Source: Lascolabacillus massiliensis (GTDB lineage Bacteria; Bacteroidota; Bacteroidia; Bacteroidales; Dysgonomonadaceae). From it: DNA of 64,000 nucleotides. Location: the NCBI RefSeq assembly GCF_001282625.1, contig NZ_CTEJ01000001.1, positions 434,001 to 498,000 on the forward strand. Direction: 5' to 3'. Each line of letters opens with the position of its first letter. The first letter of the stretch is position 1. This document shows positions 51,930-61,506 of the stretch, piece by piece. The notes under the pieces were generated by a model. That model did no database searches and was not told the origin of the DNA. It was given only the letters and a program-made list of their open reading frames with translations. The position numbers were made by a program, and so were the translations under genes.

Positions 51930-53612
51930 ATGAAAAAGTTAATAATATTTTTAGTAGCAATCACTTCTTTAATGTGGAGTTGCGAGGATTTTCTGGACAA
52001 CAAAAACTATACAAAGCAGGATGATAACAGTTTCCCTTTGACAGTTGAGGAAGCTAATCAACTCGTAGTGGGAGTTTACAACACTTTAAATGAAGAAATA
52101 AGTTCATACGATAATTCATCATTCTTCTTTAATGAACTGGCATCTGATGAGCGCTTTGGTGGAGGTGGAACAGATAACTTCAACTGGCAGGCTACCAGTA
52201 AATTATTGAATTATGGTCCTGATTATTTCCTCGGTTTCTGGTCAAACAGATATCAGGGTATTTTCAGAGCAAATGTAGCTTTGGAAAAATTTGAAAATAT
52301 TCCATGGGAAAACGATAAGCAAAAAAATACCGCTTACGGTGAAGTACATTTCTTCAGGGGATATTACTATTTTACTTTGGTGCAGTTTTTTGAAAATGTT
52401 CCATTAATTCTGAATTCATTGTCAGGAAACGAACCACAGGCACCTGTTGATGATGTTTATGCCCAGATTGCTTTTGACTTGAAAAAAGCCATTGAACTGT
52501 TCCCTAATGATCCATATTCATCTTATGAAAAAGGTCGTGTAACAAAATGGGCTGCAGAAGCGATTATGGCTAGGGTATTTTTATTCTATACAGGGTTTTA
52601 TAATAAAACCGAATTGCCTCTTGCTGGTGGCGGTTCTATTACAAAATCTCAGGTAGTTGCATGGTTGGATGATTGTATTGCAAACAGCGGACATGACCTT
52701 GTTCCTGATTATCGTAATTTATGGCCATATACTAACGAGTTTACAGTGGAGCATTATCATTACACACAAGGTCTGGGTCTGCGTTGGGCAGGTGAAAGCA
52801 ACCAAGAGGTGGTTTTTGCAACTAAATGTGCAAATGGATCAGGATTCAGAAATGGTCTTTGTCTTGCTATGACTGTTCGACGTCCTCATGGTGAAAGTAA
52901 ATTCCCATTCCCATTTACAAGAGGTTATGGAGCAGGTCCTATCAGTCCGGTTATGGTTCAGCAATGGGAAGAATTGGAACCAAATGATATGCGCCGTTCA
53001 GCTTCAATTTGGCATGCAGATGAATATGGTGATCAGTATCAGTGGGGTGGTGATAACCAGGCTGAAGAGACCGGTTGGTGGCAAAAGAAATATATGGGAA
53101 TTGCTTCCAGAACTGAAGATGGTACTTATCAGCATTCATATAATGTACCTATGTATGGCTTAAGTGTTTCATCAGCAACCTCTACAGGTGCATTTACCCA
53201 GGATTTGGTTCATATACGTTTTGCAGATGTTTTATTGATGCATTCTGAATTAACAGAAACTACAACTGGTATTAATAGAGTAAGAAGTCGTGCAAATTTA
53301 GACCCGATTGGTGCTTATACATTACAAGCACTTAAAAATGAACGTCGTTTTGAACTTGCATTCGAAAATACCCGTTATAATGATATCAGAAGATGGGGTG
53401 ATGCTGAGAGTTTGTTGGAAGGACAGATTGGTTTGCCTATTAAGACTACTGCCCTTGATGCTGTAATAACACATCAGATAGGTTTCGGTGCACGTTATCG
53501 TGCAACCAGAGGTTTCTTCCCAATACCTCAATCACAGATCAGACTTTCAAATAATGTTCTTATTCAGAATCCTGGATGGGGAACTCCTGAAGTGGAATTT
53601 ACAGGATTATAA
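51930..53612 (+). CDS. SusD/RagB-type surface glycan-binding lipoprotein (2)
   Basis: A 560-aa lipoprotein with lipobox LMWSC (about residue 18). SusD pattern: ANQLVVGVYNTLNEEISSYD, FRANVALEKFENIPW, YGEVHFFRGYYYFTLVQFFE (about 136-155), and the C-terminal HIRFADVLLMHSELTETTTG, NERRFELAFENTRYNDIRRWG and FFPIPQSQIRLS. Forms the pair with SusC 2. It is followed by a 10-bp stem hairpin before the phosphatase gene, so the enzymes may be expressed at a lower level. Confidence 0.94.
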   Translation: MKKLIIFLVAITSLMWSCEDFLDNKNYTKQDDNSFPLTVEEANQLVVGVYNTLNEEISSYDNSSFFFNELASDERFGGGGTDNFNWQATSKLLNYGPDYFLGFWSNRYQGIFRANVALEKFENIPWENDKQKNTAYGEVHFFRGYYYFTLVQFFENVPLILNSLSGNEPQAPVDDVYAQIAFDLKKAIELFPNDPYSSYEKGRVTKWAAEAIMARVFLFYTGFYNKTELPLAGGGSITKSQVVAWLDDCIANSGHDLVPDYRNLWPYTNEFTVEHYHYTQGLGLRWAGESNQEVVFATKCANGSGFRNGLCLAMTVRRPHGESKFPFPFTRGYGAGPISPVMVQQWEELEPNDMRRSASIWHADEYGDQYQWGGDNQAEETGWWQKKYMGIASRTEDGTYQHSYNVPMYGLSVSSATSTGAFTQDLVHIRFADVLLMHSELTETTTGINRVRSRANLDPIGAYTLQALKNERRFELAFENTRYNDIRRWGDAESLLEGQIGLPIKTTALDAVITHQIGFGARYRATRGFFPIPQSQIRLSNNVLIQNPGWGTPEVEFTGL

Positions 53613-53621
53613 ACAATAAAG

Positions 53622-53658
53622 AATCAAACCTTTTTGATAGAGTCAAAGAGGTTTGATT
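53622..53658 (+). terminator. Intra-operon hairpin (attenuator or processing site)
   Basis: 10-bp perfect stem AATCAAACCT / AGGTTTGATT with a 17-nt loop, without a proper T-run behind it. It lies between the second SusD gene and the alkaline phosphatase gene. It may reduce read-through or protect the 3' end of the susCD message. Confidence 0.55.
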
Positions 53659-53700
53659 TGATAGTAAACAAAAAAATAAAAATCACAAAAATTAAACGTC

Positions 53701-54840
53701 ATGAAAGTTAAATTATTTACTTCGTTATTTGTATTACTTTTATATATAGGTACAACTTTTGGTCAACAAAAAGTTTTTGAAGGTAAAGAGTCAACATACA
53801 AAAATGATCAATTTCATAAAGTTGAAACATATTCACACAAATTTAAATCTAAAAGACCTAAGAATGTAATCGTAATGATTGGTGATGGAATGGGAGTTGC
53901 ACAACTGTTTGCTGGTGCAACTGCGAATAAGGGTAAACTGAATCTGGATAATTTTAAACATGTAGGATTTTCCAGAACCCAGTCAGCTAACCGTTATGTT
54001 ACAGATTCGGGTGCCGGTGGAACTGCGATTGCTATAGGTAGGAAAACAAATAATTCATCAGTGGGTGTTGATGCAGACGGTAATCCAGTACCATCAGTTT
54101 TGAAAATTGCTCAGCAGAATGGTTTGGCAACCGGTGTTGTGGTAACTACAAGTATACTTGATGCAACACCTGCAGATTTTGTGGCACATGTTCCTAAGAG
54201 AGATATGATGCCTGAGATTGCAAGCCAGTTCGTAACGTCGGGATTAGATGTATTTATAGGAGGTGGTATTGAACATTTCACTGATAGAGAGGATCAGAGA
54301 AATCTTTTGGAGGAATTATCCCAAAAAGGTTATCAGGTTTATGATAATATCGAGGCAATTAAATCAGTAAAAGAGGGTAAACTGGCAGGTTTTCTAAAAG
54401 AAAACAGAGTAAGTGAAAGGGGAAATCAACTTGAAGAGACAACTGAGGTTACTTTGAATATTCTGGATGATCACAAAAAGGGATTCTTCTTAATGGTTGA
54501 AGCATCTGAAATAGATGGTGGAGGTCATGAAAATGATATTCAATATACTATAGAGGAGATGCTTGATTTTGATAGAACAATAGGAAAAGTTTTAGAGTTT
54601 GCTGAAAAAGATGGGAGGACATTGGTGATTGTGACTGCTGACCATGAGACAGGTGGGCTAACTTTAACCGGTGGTGATATGCAAACAGGCGAAGTGACAG
54701 GACGATTCACCACCAGAGGTCACACAGGTGTAATGGTTCCGGTATTTGCTTATGGACCCGGAGCAGAGAATTTTACAGGTATTAATGAAAACACATCTTT
54801 TTATTCTAAGATATTAAATGTATTACGTCTAAAAGAATAA
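53701..54840 (+). CDS. Secreted alkaline phosphatase
   Basis: A 379-aa exported alkaline phosphatase. Signal peptide residues 1-21 (LFTSLFVLLLYIGTTFGQ). First metal/phosphate motif NVIVMIGDGMGVAQL (about 56-70), the nucleophile Ser in RYVTDSGAGGTAIAIGR (about 100; TDSGAG in place of the common TDSAA), the ATPADFVAHV loop, EASEIDGGGHEND (about 272) and TADHETGGLTLTGGD (about 320). All metal sites are present. It is shorter than E. coli PhoA but normal for this group. In this locus it could remove phosphate from imported glycan, or simply provide phosphate. It is followed after 14 bp by the GH2 gene. Confidence 0.92.
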   Translation: MKVKLFTSLFVLLLYIGTTFGQQKVFEGKESTYKNDQFHKVETYSHKFKSKRPKNVIVMIGDGMGVAQLFAGATANKGKLNLDNFKHVGFSRTQSANRYVTDSGAGGTAIAIGRKTNNSSVGVDADGNPVPSVLKIAQQNGLATGVVVTTSILDATPADFVAHVPKRDMMPEIASQFVTSGLDVFIGGGIEHFTDREDQRNLLEELSQKGYQVYDNIEAIKSVKEGKLAGFLKENRVSERGNQLEETTEVTLNILDDHKKGFFLMVEASEIDGGGHENDIQYTIEEMLDFDRTIGKVLEFAEKDGRTLVIVTADHETGGLTLTGGDMQTGEVTGRFTTRGHTGVMVPVFAYGPGAENFTGINENTSFYSKILNVLRLKE

Positions 54841-54854
54841 CTTAATTTATTAAC

Positions 54855-57800
54855 ATGAATCATCACTTTTTAAAAAAGAGTTTGGCTCTCTTGTTGTTAT
54901 CAATGACATTCTTGGGATGTTCGCAAAAAGAGAAGCCTTTCTCTTTGCGTTTGACAGACTGGAAAATTGCTCCGGCTATAACTGCAAAGACGCCAGCATT
55001 AAAAGAAATTGCTATTTCTGATTCGGATGAAATTGTAAAATCTGCTGATTATCCTACTGAAGATTGGATACAAGCAGTTGTACCCGGAACTGTATTAGGC
55101 AACCTTGTGGATAACGGTATTTATGATTATCTATTTGAACCTGATAATGATGGAGAAATAAATGAATATTTTGGCAGTAATTTATCCAAAATTCCGGAAG
55201 ATGATTTTGATAATCAGTGGTGGTATTCAACTGATTTTACTGTTCCATCGAGTGAAGCAGGAAGAAGAATAACCATTACGTTCAGAGGCATAAGTTATAT
55301 TGGTGAAATTTATGTAAATGGTACGAAAGTAGTAAACAAATATATAAATATTACGGATGAGGACTTTCTGAAGAATGGACCTACTTTAATAGATCCGGAA
55401 GCTGAAATTACTGACTATGAAACTGAAGGGGCTGGAAGTCTTACAGGAGTTTCGGATTTTGAAGATTACAAGTCGAAGTTTATAGGTACAATGCGTACTT
55501 ATGATATTGATATTACTGATCTGATTGAAACCGGTAAATCAAAAAACAATATCAAAGTAAAGGTTACCAAACCTTACTATAGAGACGATTTAACTTATTA
55601 TTGGGTTGACTGGAATCCTAAACCTGCTGATTCAATGATGGGGCTAACTGGGGAAGTGCTTTTGCACTCTTCGGGCAGTGCAAGACTGTCTAATCCTGCT
55701 GTTGTATCAAAAGTGAGCTTAGATCATAAACAGGCTAATCTGAATTTATATGTCGATGTAAGCAACTTTACATCTACTGCTGTGACTGGTAAGTTAAAGG
55801 CAACAATTAAAGATCCTGATGGAAATATTGTTGCAACAATAGAAAAAGATGGTATAAATGTAGCTGGTGATGCATATAATAAAGAGATTGAATTGCATGC
55901 ATCGGTTTATCAGGAACTAAATATTGCTGATCCACGTTTATGGTGGCCTTATCTGTCGGGTGATCAGCCTTTATATACAGTAGATTATGAGTTTTTTGCC
56001 GATGGAGAGTTAAGCGACAAATTTCATCATCGTTTCGGTATTCGTGAAATAAATTCTGAGTTTAATGTCTCACCTTATGCTAATAATTTTTCTGATTCTA
56101 TTTCTGCATCGCATCTTTCCAATATGCTGCAGATTTATGTAAATCACAGACCAATATTGCTTAAGGGTGGTGGCTATTGTGCTACTGATTTACTTCTTCG
56201 TCACAATTTGAAAACAAACGAGGCTGTAGTAGAATACGTCAAGTATATGGGTATGAATATGATCAGAGATGAAGGTAAGTTTTTCGATAATAATTTACTT
56301 GATCTAATGGATGAAAATGGTATCCTGTTAATGACCGGCTGGTGTTGTTGTGACAGATGGCAAAGTCCTGGCTCCTTCTCTAAGGCAGAAAGATTTGTTG
56401 CTTTTGAATCGCTGTATGCACAATTAAGAAATGCTCGTCAGCATCCATGTATGTTCATGTGGTTTAACGGTAGCGATGATCCACCAAGTATAGCTCGTCA
56501 GGGAGTAAATGGTCAGAATGTTGAACAGAAATATTTCGAAATTGAGGCTAATCTAAGGTGGCTGGAGATTGGAGCTATTACTAGTAGTGGTTCTTCTAAA
56601 GTTGCAACTCTTACAGGATTAACTGGAGGTATGCATATGGATGCAACTTATGATAGTCAGTCGCCTACCTGGTATTTCTTCGAGCCTCGAGGGATTTATG
56701 GTTTCGTCTCTGAAGGTGGAGGTGGTGGGAGTATTCCGGTACAGGAGACCATTAAAAAAATATTACCCGAATCAAATCTATGGCCATATAATTCAGAAGA
56801 GAATTATAACGTATGGAACTATCATACATGTAGGGGAAGTTTCAATAATTTAGGTCAGCATGTATTGTTTATAGATGGGTCTTACGGTGCTTCAAACAGT
56901 TTTGATGAATTTGTTGCCAGGGCACAGATTTACCAATATGAGCAGCAGAGGGCACAATATGAGGCATTTAACTATAATAGGTATAAAAATACCACAGGTA
57001 TTATTAACTGGATGTTAAATAACGCATGGCCTATAATGTTCTGGAATCAATTTGATTTTTATTTAAACCCTAATGGTACAACATATGGAGCAAGAAAAGG
57101 TAATGAACCGGTTCATATAATGTACAATCTGTATCAAAAAGGAGTTCATATAATCAATAATACTCCAATTGAATATAATGCTGCTGTTGCTACAATGTCA
57201 GTATACAATATAGATGGAAAACTAATTAGTACACCTCTTGAAAAGACTGTTGATATTTTGTCTGATGGAGCATCTAAGGCGATTGATTATGCTAAATCCG
57301 GAGAAAACAGATTAAGTTCGAGGACAACTGGATTAGTCAAAAACTCTTCCGGTGAATATGAGCCATATAAGATTAATGTATTCGGGAATATAACAGATGC
57401 TTTTGGTGTAATTGATCTTTGGGATAATGATGAAATTAAGTCATCTTTAATTGAACCTGCATCAGATGTATATTTCATTCGTTTAGAATTAAAAGATAGC
57501 AATGGAGTGGTATTAAGTGTTAATTCATATGCGGTACCAAAGAGAAATGACATAGCAGGAGCCAGCCATGCCTGGAACAGATCTGGTACATATCAGGTTG
57601 GTGATCTTACTCAACTTAATCAATTACCTGAAGTGGATTTGGAGATATCAAAGGTAGCAAGCAAAAAAAGTGGAAATAAGAATGTCCTTACATACAGGAT
57701 TAATAATCCAACTGACAAAATTGCTTATGCTGTAGAGTTAAGGGCTTACTCAGATAGCGATAATAAAACTCTTGTCGCACCTGTTTTCTATGATGATAAT

Positions 57801-58499
57801 CTTTTTACATTGTTTCCCGGAGAAAGTCGAGAAGTTAATATAACATACAATCGTTCAGATCTTTCAGTTGATGCATTTGTAAAAGTGAATTGTTATAACA
57901 ATGTTGTTAAAGGAAGTGATTCACGTGCAGCTACCAATATATACAATAACGTACCAGTGGGTGGTTCTAACAATATTGCAAGAGGTAAACCTGTATTTGG
58001 AGGTGTGAATTCTGCAAATGCTACTGCAATTGTTGAGAATGGTCAGATTAACGCTGATAAAGGAAAGACTTTTATTGACTCTGATATGAACACCTTTGCT
58101 TTGTTGACTGCCGATGATGGGGCTTTTATTGTTGATTTGGAAAGTGTTCAGAGATTTGACAGATTAATGTTGAGGTGGAATCAAAGAAATAACTTGCGTG
58201 GAAGACCTAATCATATAAGAATTGAAGTTAGTAATGATAACAATTTATATACTGCCATTGCAGATTATGACAATAGTATGGGTTCTATTATGACAAACAT
58301 TATTCTGCCTGATCAAGTTGAAGGGCGCTATGTTAAAATTATTCCATCTGGCTTGTTGGGAATTTCACCAGCTGTTGGAATGACTGAGAGGCAAAGTGCC
58401 GGAGGGGTATTTGGACAGAGTGCAAGTGGTATTGAACAAGAAGATGCTTCAACAGCCTTTAGTTTATCAGCAATAGAGATTTACTCATATGGTAACTAG
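54855..58499 (+). CDS. GH2-family enzyme of the exo-beta-D-glucosaminidase type, with C-terminal F5/8C-like domain
   Basis: A 1214-aa secreted lipoprotein (LLLLSMTFLGCS lipobox). A galactose-binding-like GH2 domain begins near residue 65 (AVVPGTVLGNLVDNGIYDYL), then immunoglobulin-like domains, a TIM barrel from about 430, and a C-terminal discoidin/F5/8C-like domain from about 1040 (ARGKPVFGGVNSANATAIVE). In the catalytic site the acid/base is D541 in MWFNGSDDPPS, where typical GH2 enzymes have N-E. The nucleophile is E620 in GFVSEGGGGGSIP. The S-D exchange is the mark of CsxA-type exo-beta-D-glucosaminidases (EC 3.2.1.165) within GH2. So removal of terminal GlcN is the best prediction. It is the central enzyme of this locus. 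Confidence 0.85.
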   Translation: MNHHFLKKSLALLLLSMTFLGCSQKEKPFSLRLTDWKIAPAITAKTPALKEIAISDSDEIVKSADYPTEDWIQAVVPGTVLGNLVDNGIYDYLFEPDNDGEINEYFGSNLSKIPEDDFDNQWWYSTDFTVPSSEAGRRITITFRGISYIGEIYVNGTKVVNKYINITDEDFLKNGPTLIDPEAEITDYETEGAGSLTGVSDFEDYKSKFIGTMRTYDIDITDLIETGKSKNNIKVKVTKPYYRDDLTYYWVDWNPKPADSMMGLTGEVLLHSSGSARLSNPAVVSKVSLDHKQANLNLYVDVSNFTSTAVTGKLKATIKDPDGNIVATIEKDGINVAGDAYNKEIELHASVYQELNIADPRLWWPYLSGDQPLYTVDYEFFADGELSDKFHHRFGIREINSEFNVSPYANNFSDSISASHLSNMLQIYVNHRPILLKGGGYCATDLLLRHNLKTNEAVVEYVKYMGMNMIRDEGKFFDNNLLDLMDENGILLMTGWCCCDRWQSPGSFSKAERFVAFESLYAQLRNARQHPCMFMWFNGSDDPPSIARQGVNGQNVEQKYFEIEANLRWLEIGAITSSGSSKVATLTGLTGGMHMDATYDSQSPTWYFFEPRGIYGFVSEGGGGGSIPVQETIKKILPESNLWPYNSEENYNVWNYHTCRGSFNNLGQHVLFIDGSYGASNSFDEFVARAQIYQYEQQRAQYEAFNYNRYKNTTGIINWMLNNAWPIMFWNQFDFYLNPNGTTYGARKGNEPVHIMYNLYQKGVHIINNTPIEYNAAVATMSVYNIDGKLISTPLEKTVDILSDGASKAIDYAKSGENRLSSRTTGLVKNSSGEYEPYKINVFGNITDAFGVIDLWDNDEIKSSLIEPASDVYFIRLELKDSNGVVLSVNSYAVPKRNDIAGASHAWNRSGTYQVGDLTQLNQLPEVDLEISKVASKKSGNKNVLTYRINNPTDKIAYAVELRAYSDSDNKTLVAPVFYDDNLFTLFPGESREVNITYNRSDLSVDAFVKVNCYNNVVKGSDSRAATNIYNNVPVGGSNNIARGKPVFGGVNSANATAIVENGQINADKGKTFIDSDMNTFALLTADDGAFIVDLESVQRFDRLMLRWNQRNNLRGRPNHIRIEVSNDNNLYTAIADYDNSMGSIMTNIILPDQVEGRYVKIIPSGLLGISPAVGMTERQSAGGVFGQSASGIEQEDASTAFSLSAIEIYSYGN

Positions 58500-58540
58500 G
58501 AATAACTTTTTACATAAATAGTACTTGGGTTCATTTTTTT

Positions 58541-58589
58541 ATTTAACATTGTTGCAGTTTACTGCAACAATGTTAAATGTTTTTATTTG
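58541..58589. promoter_or_regulatory. Perfect 38-bp palindrome and promoter before the acyltransferase gene
   Basis: ATTTAACATTGTTGCAGT / ACTGCAACAATGTTAAAT with a TT centre (58541-58578) has no mismatch. The right arm with its core repeats 16 of the bases found at 42598-42623. A -7-like TTTTATTTG (58581-58589) follows 3-11 bp later. It could act as operator and, as an RNA, as terminator of the GH2 gene. Confidence 0.72.
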
Positions 58590-58629
58590 CAATGATTTAA
58601 TTGAAGGTATTTGTGGTAATTGTTGAAAA

Positions 58630-59826
58630 ATGGAAAGACTGAAATTTACTCAACGTAATGAGGTTATTGACATTTTAAGAGCATCAACAATGTTATTAAT
58701 GATTTTTGTTAATGACTTCTGGACTGTTGATGGTGTACCTAAATGGATGCAGCATGCTAATACAAACGAGGATTTTCTTGGATTAGCCGATGTGGTGTTT
58801 CCACTATTTCTTTTTGTAATGGGCATGTCAATCCCTTACGCTATTGAAAGCAGGTCTGAAAAGGGATATTCTGAATCAAGTACAATCTTGCATATTTTAA
58901 CCCGTACATTTGCTTTACTTATAATGGGTGTTTTTACTGTTAATACTGAATATGGGTTTACAAACAGTTTTGGGATTAGCCGAGATATTTTTAGAGTATT
59001 AATGGTTTTATCTTTTCTGATGATTTGGAATATATACCCAAAAACTAAAAAACCTATTCGATATTTATATGTCACCTTTCAAATTATTGGTGTTATATCG
59101 TTAATTTTCTTAGCCTTTATATTTAGAGACTCTAATGGTGGAATCATGCAGACAAGGTGGTGGGGTATTTTGGGATTAATAGGATGGACCTACTTTGTAT
59201 GTAGCTTTATATATCTTTTGGTTCGTGATAATGCATTTAAAATCCTCTTGTTCTTTTTGGGATTCATTGTATTGTGCCTGATAAAGAGTAGTAATTTAAT
59301 TCCAAGGGAGAGTTTTGTTAATAGTTTGCTCAATATTTTTAACCTCGGAACAGGTGCAAATGTATCATTTACTATGGGTGGAACGCTGTTTTCAGTTTTA
59401 ATAGTTAAATATTCACATTTTAACTTCAATAAGAAATTATTATTTGTCTTGTCGACAGTAACAATTTTTTTACTGGCTGCGATTATTTCAAATAATTTTT
59501 GGATCATTTCAAAAAATAGAGGTACACTGCCATGGGTATTATACTGTATAGCAATTGCAATTGGCTCATATAGTCTAATCAGTTATATTGTTTCCAAAGG
59601 AAAAGCCTCATGGTTTAGAATTATTAAAACTGCGGGCACTGCTACATTAACTTGTTATTTGATGCCGTATATTCTATATAGTGTAATTTATGGATTTATG
59701 AATATTTCATTACCTGAATGGATGAAAGAAGGTATACCCGGACTTATTAAATGTGCATTTTTTGCCTTTTTATGTATAGGAATTACAGCATTAATGGAGC
59801 GTTATAAAATTAAGATAAAAGTATAA
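58630..59826 (+). CDS. HGSNAT-like (DUF5009) multi-pass acyltransferase
   Basis: A 398-aa integral membrane protein with about 11 helices. The N-terminal RNEVIDILRASTMLLMIFVN (about residues 9-28) and DVVFPLFLFVMGMSIPYAIE (about 53-72) are the hallmark of the family that includes human heparan-alpha-glucosaminide N-acetyltransferase. That enzyme passes an acetyl group from acetyl-CoA through the membrane to a terminal glucosamine. Next to a predicted exo-glucosaminidase, the bacterial protein could N-acetylate glucosamine or its oligosaccharides in the periplasm. The palindrome-containing promoter lies before it. The molecular role in bacteria is not settled. Confidence 0.82.
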   Translation: MERLKFTQRNEVIDILRASTMLLMIFVNDFWTVDGVPKWMQHANTNEDFLGLADVVFPLFLFVMGMSIPYAIESRSEKGYSESSTILHILTRTFALLIMGVFTVNTEYGFTNSFGISRDIFRVLMVLSFLMIWNIYPKTKKPIRYLYVTFQIIGVISLIFLAFIFRDSNGGIMQTRWWGILGLIGWTYFVCSFIYLLVRDNAFKILLFFLGFIVLCLIKSSNLIPRESFVNSLLNIFNLGTGANVSFTMGGTLFSVLIVKYSHFNFNKKLLFVLSTVTIFLLAAIISNNFWIISKNRGTLPWVLYCIAIAIGSYSLISYIVSKGKASWFRIIKTAGTATLTCYLMPYILYSVIYGFMNISLPEWMKEGIPGLIKCAFFAFLCIGITALMERYKIKIKV

Positions 59827-59932
59827 TTTTTATTATCTTTATACCAACATATAATATCATATTATTAAAACAAGTATAGTTATAACATAATACCATTAAT
59901 AATACCATAATATCTTCTTAATATTACAATTT

Positions 59933-61477
59933 ATGAATAATTTTAAATTTATAATTATTATAGTTGCCTCTTGGATCCTATTAAATTCTTGTATTTCTCG
60001 ACAAGAGCAGGATAGAGACTATCCTATGTTTTGGACCTGGTTGGATTATCGTACTGGAATGAATTTTGATTCTATATGTGCAATAATGTGTGAAACCGGT
60101 TTAGATGGTGTGCTACTGAATGCTCCTACTCCTGAAGATTATCGTGAAGCAATTACTATTGCTGAGAAATATGGCATAGAGGTATATGCATGGTTATGGA
60201 CTATGAATTTGGAACATGATAGAGATCTGATACTTGAACAACATCCTGAATGGTTTAGTGTAAATAGAAAAGGCGAAAGTTTGGCAGATACAAAAGCATA
60301 TGTAGATTATTATAAATTTCTTTGTCCGGCACTGCCTGAAGTTAGAGAGTATATCAAAAAGAAAATAATCGAATATTGTGAAATTGATGGTTTAAATGGT
60401 ATTGCAATCGATTACCATCGTTTTGTAGATGTTGTTTTACCCACTACACTTTGGCCTCGTTATGGAATTCAGCAAGATCGTGAATACCCAGAATGGGATT
60501 ATGGTTACCACCCCGAAATGATAAGTATTTTCAATGAAAGGTATGGTTATGATCCTAGAGAACTGGAAGACCCTTCTATAGATGAAAACTGGCTGCAATT
60601 CAGGTGTGATCAAATTACTGAGGTTGCAAATGAAATAGCAGACTTAGTTCATTCGTATGGTAAAGTAATGGCAGCATCTCCTTTCCCAACTCCTGCAATG
60701 TCAAGACAGATGGTTCGTCAGGACTGGGGCAAGTGGAATCTGGATATTGTTTTCCCTATGGTGTATCATAACTTTTATACAGGAGATGTGAGTTTTATAG
60801 AAGATTGTATGATAGAGAATAGAAATCAGAAAAATCCTAATACTACTCTCTTCTGCGGAATGACAGCAACAAATAGTTTATTAATGTTTGAGTGTATGGA
60901 TGCTGCTTTCAATAATGGAGCGGAAGGGGTGTCTATTTTCACGATCAATAATTTACGATCACCTGAGGTGCGGTCTCGTTTCAAGGTTTATACAGATAGT
61001 ATCAGAGCCTTAGGTAATAATTCAAAAAAGTTCAGCTCATCAATTATAAAATCAGAAGCAAATAGTAATCCCTTTGAAAAAGATGGTATAATGGGTGCTA
61101 TAGATTTCAGAATGAAGGCTCTCTTGAGTTTGGAAAATACATTTAAAAGTAATGAGATTAATATAGCTGATTGGAATGAAGTGAGAAGAATTGCCCATGA
61201 TGCTATGCAAGTAAATAACACTTATGACTATTTGAATAACCTTATTCAGCAGTCAGAGAGGAATGAAAAGTATAGATCTGATTTGGAGAGTGTTATGTAT
61301 AAGTTTAATGAGGATATAACTCTTATAAATACTAATTTGAGAGAGTATCAGTTAATAGATGAGTATGGAGTGACTCAAAAGTATAGTGTTTATGATGATG
61401 CAAATGAAAGAACATTTAATGTAACCTTTTATTTCTACGGAGGAATACTCTCAGGTTGGAATATAGAACTAATTTAA
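59933..61477 (+). CDS. GHL10-like TIM-barrel lipoprotein (putative glycoside hydrolase)
   Basis: A 514-aa lipoprotein (lipobox WILLNSC, Cys20). The TIM-barrel region, residues 30-330, includes MFWTWLDYRTGMNFDSICAI, GIEVYAWLWTMN, FLCPALPEVREYIKKKI and GLNGIAIDYHRFVDVV (about 152-167), which resemble family 10-like hydrolases (GHL10/COG1649). Asp/Glu residues in IAIDYHR and in the PEMISIFNERYGYDP region are candidates for catalysis. The C-terminal 150 residues are helical and acidic, with no known motif. It overlaps no other gene, and the following creatininase-family gene begins 29 bp later. Substrate unknown, but surely for this locus. Confidence 0.75.
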   Translation: MNNFKFIIIIVASWILLNSCISRQEQDRDYPMFWTWLDYRTGMNFDSICAIMCETGLDGVLLNAPTPEDYREAITIAEKYGIEVYAWLWTMNLEHDRDLILEQHPEWFSVNRKGESLADTKAYVDYYKFLCPALPEVREYIKKKIIEYCEIDGLNGIAIDYHRFVDVVLPTTLWPRYGIQQDREYPEWDYGYHPEMISIFNERYGYDPRELEDPSIDENWLQFRCDQITEVANEIADLVHSYGKVMAASPFPTPAMSRQMVRQDWGKWNLDIVFPMVYHNFYTGDVSFIEDCMIENRNQKNPNTTLFCGMTATNSLLMFECMDAAFNNGAEGVSIFTINNLRSPEVRSRFKVYTDSIRALGNNSKKFSSSIIKSEANSNPFEKDGIMGAIDFRMKALLSLENTFKSNEINIADWNEVRRIAHDAMQVNNTYDYLNNLIQQSERNEKYRSDLESVMYKFNEDITLINTNLREYQLIDEYGVTQKYSVYDDANERTFNVTFYFYGGILSGWNIELI

Positions 61478-61506
61478 ATCAATATATAGAACTAAAAATG
61501 ATTATT

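Noticed and set aside
58541-58578. Perfect palindrome as an insertion-sequence end
   Set aside because: There is no transposase or target duplication, and half of it recurs before another operon of the same locus, which fits an operator better.
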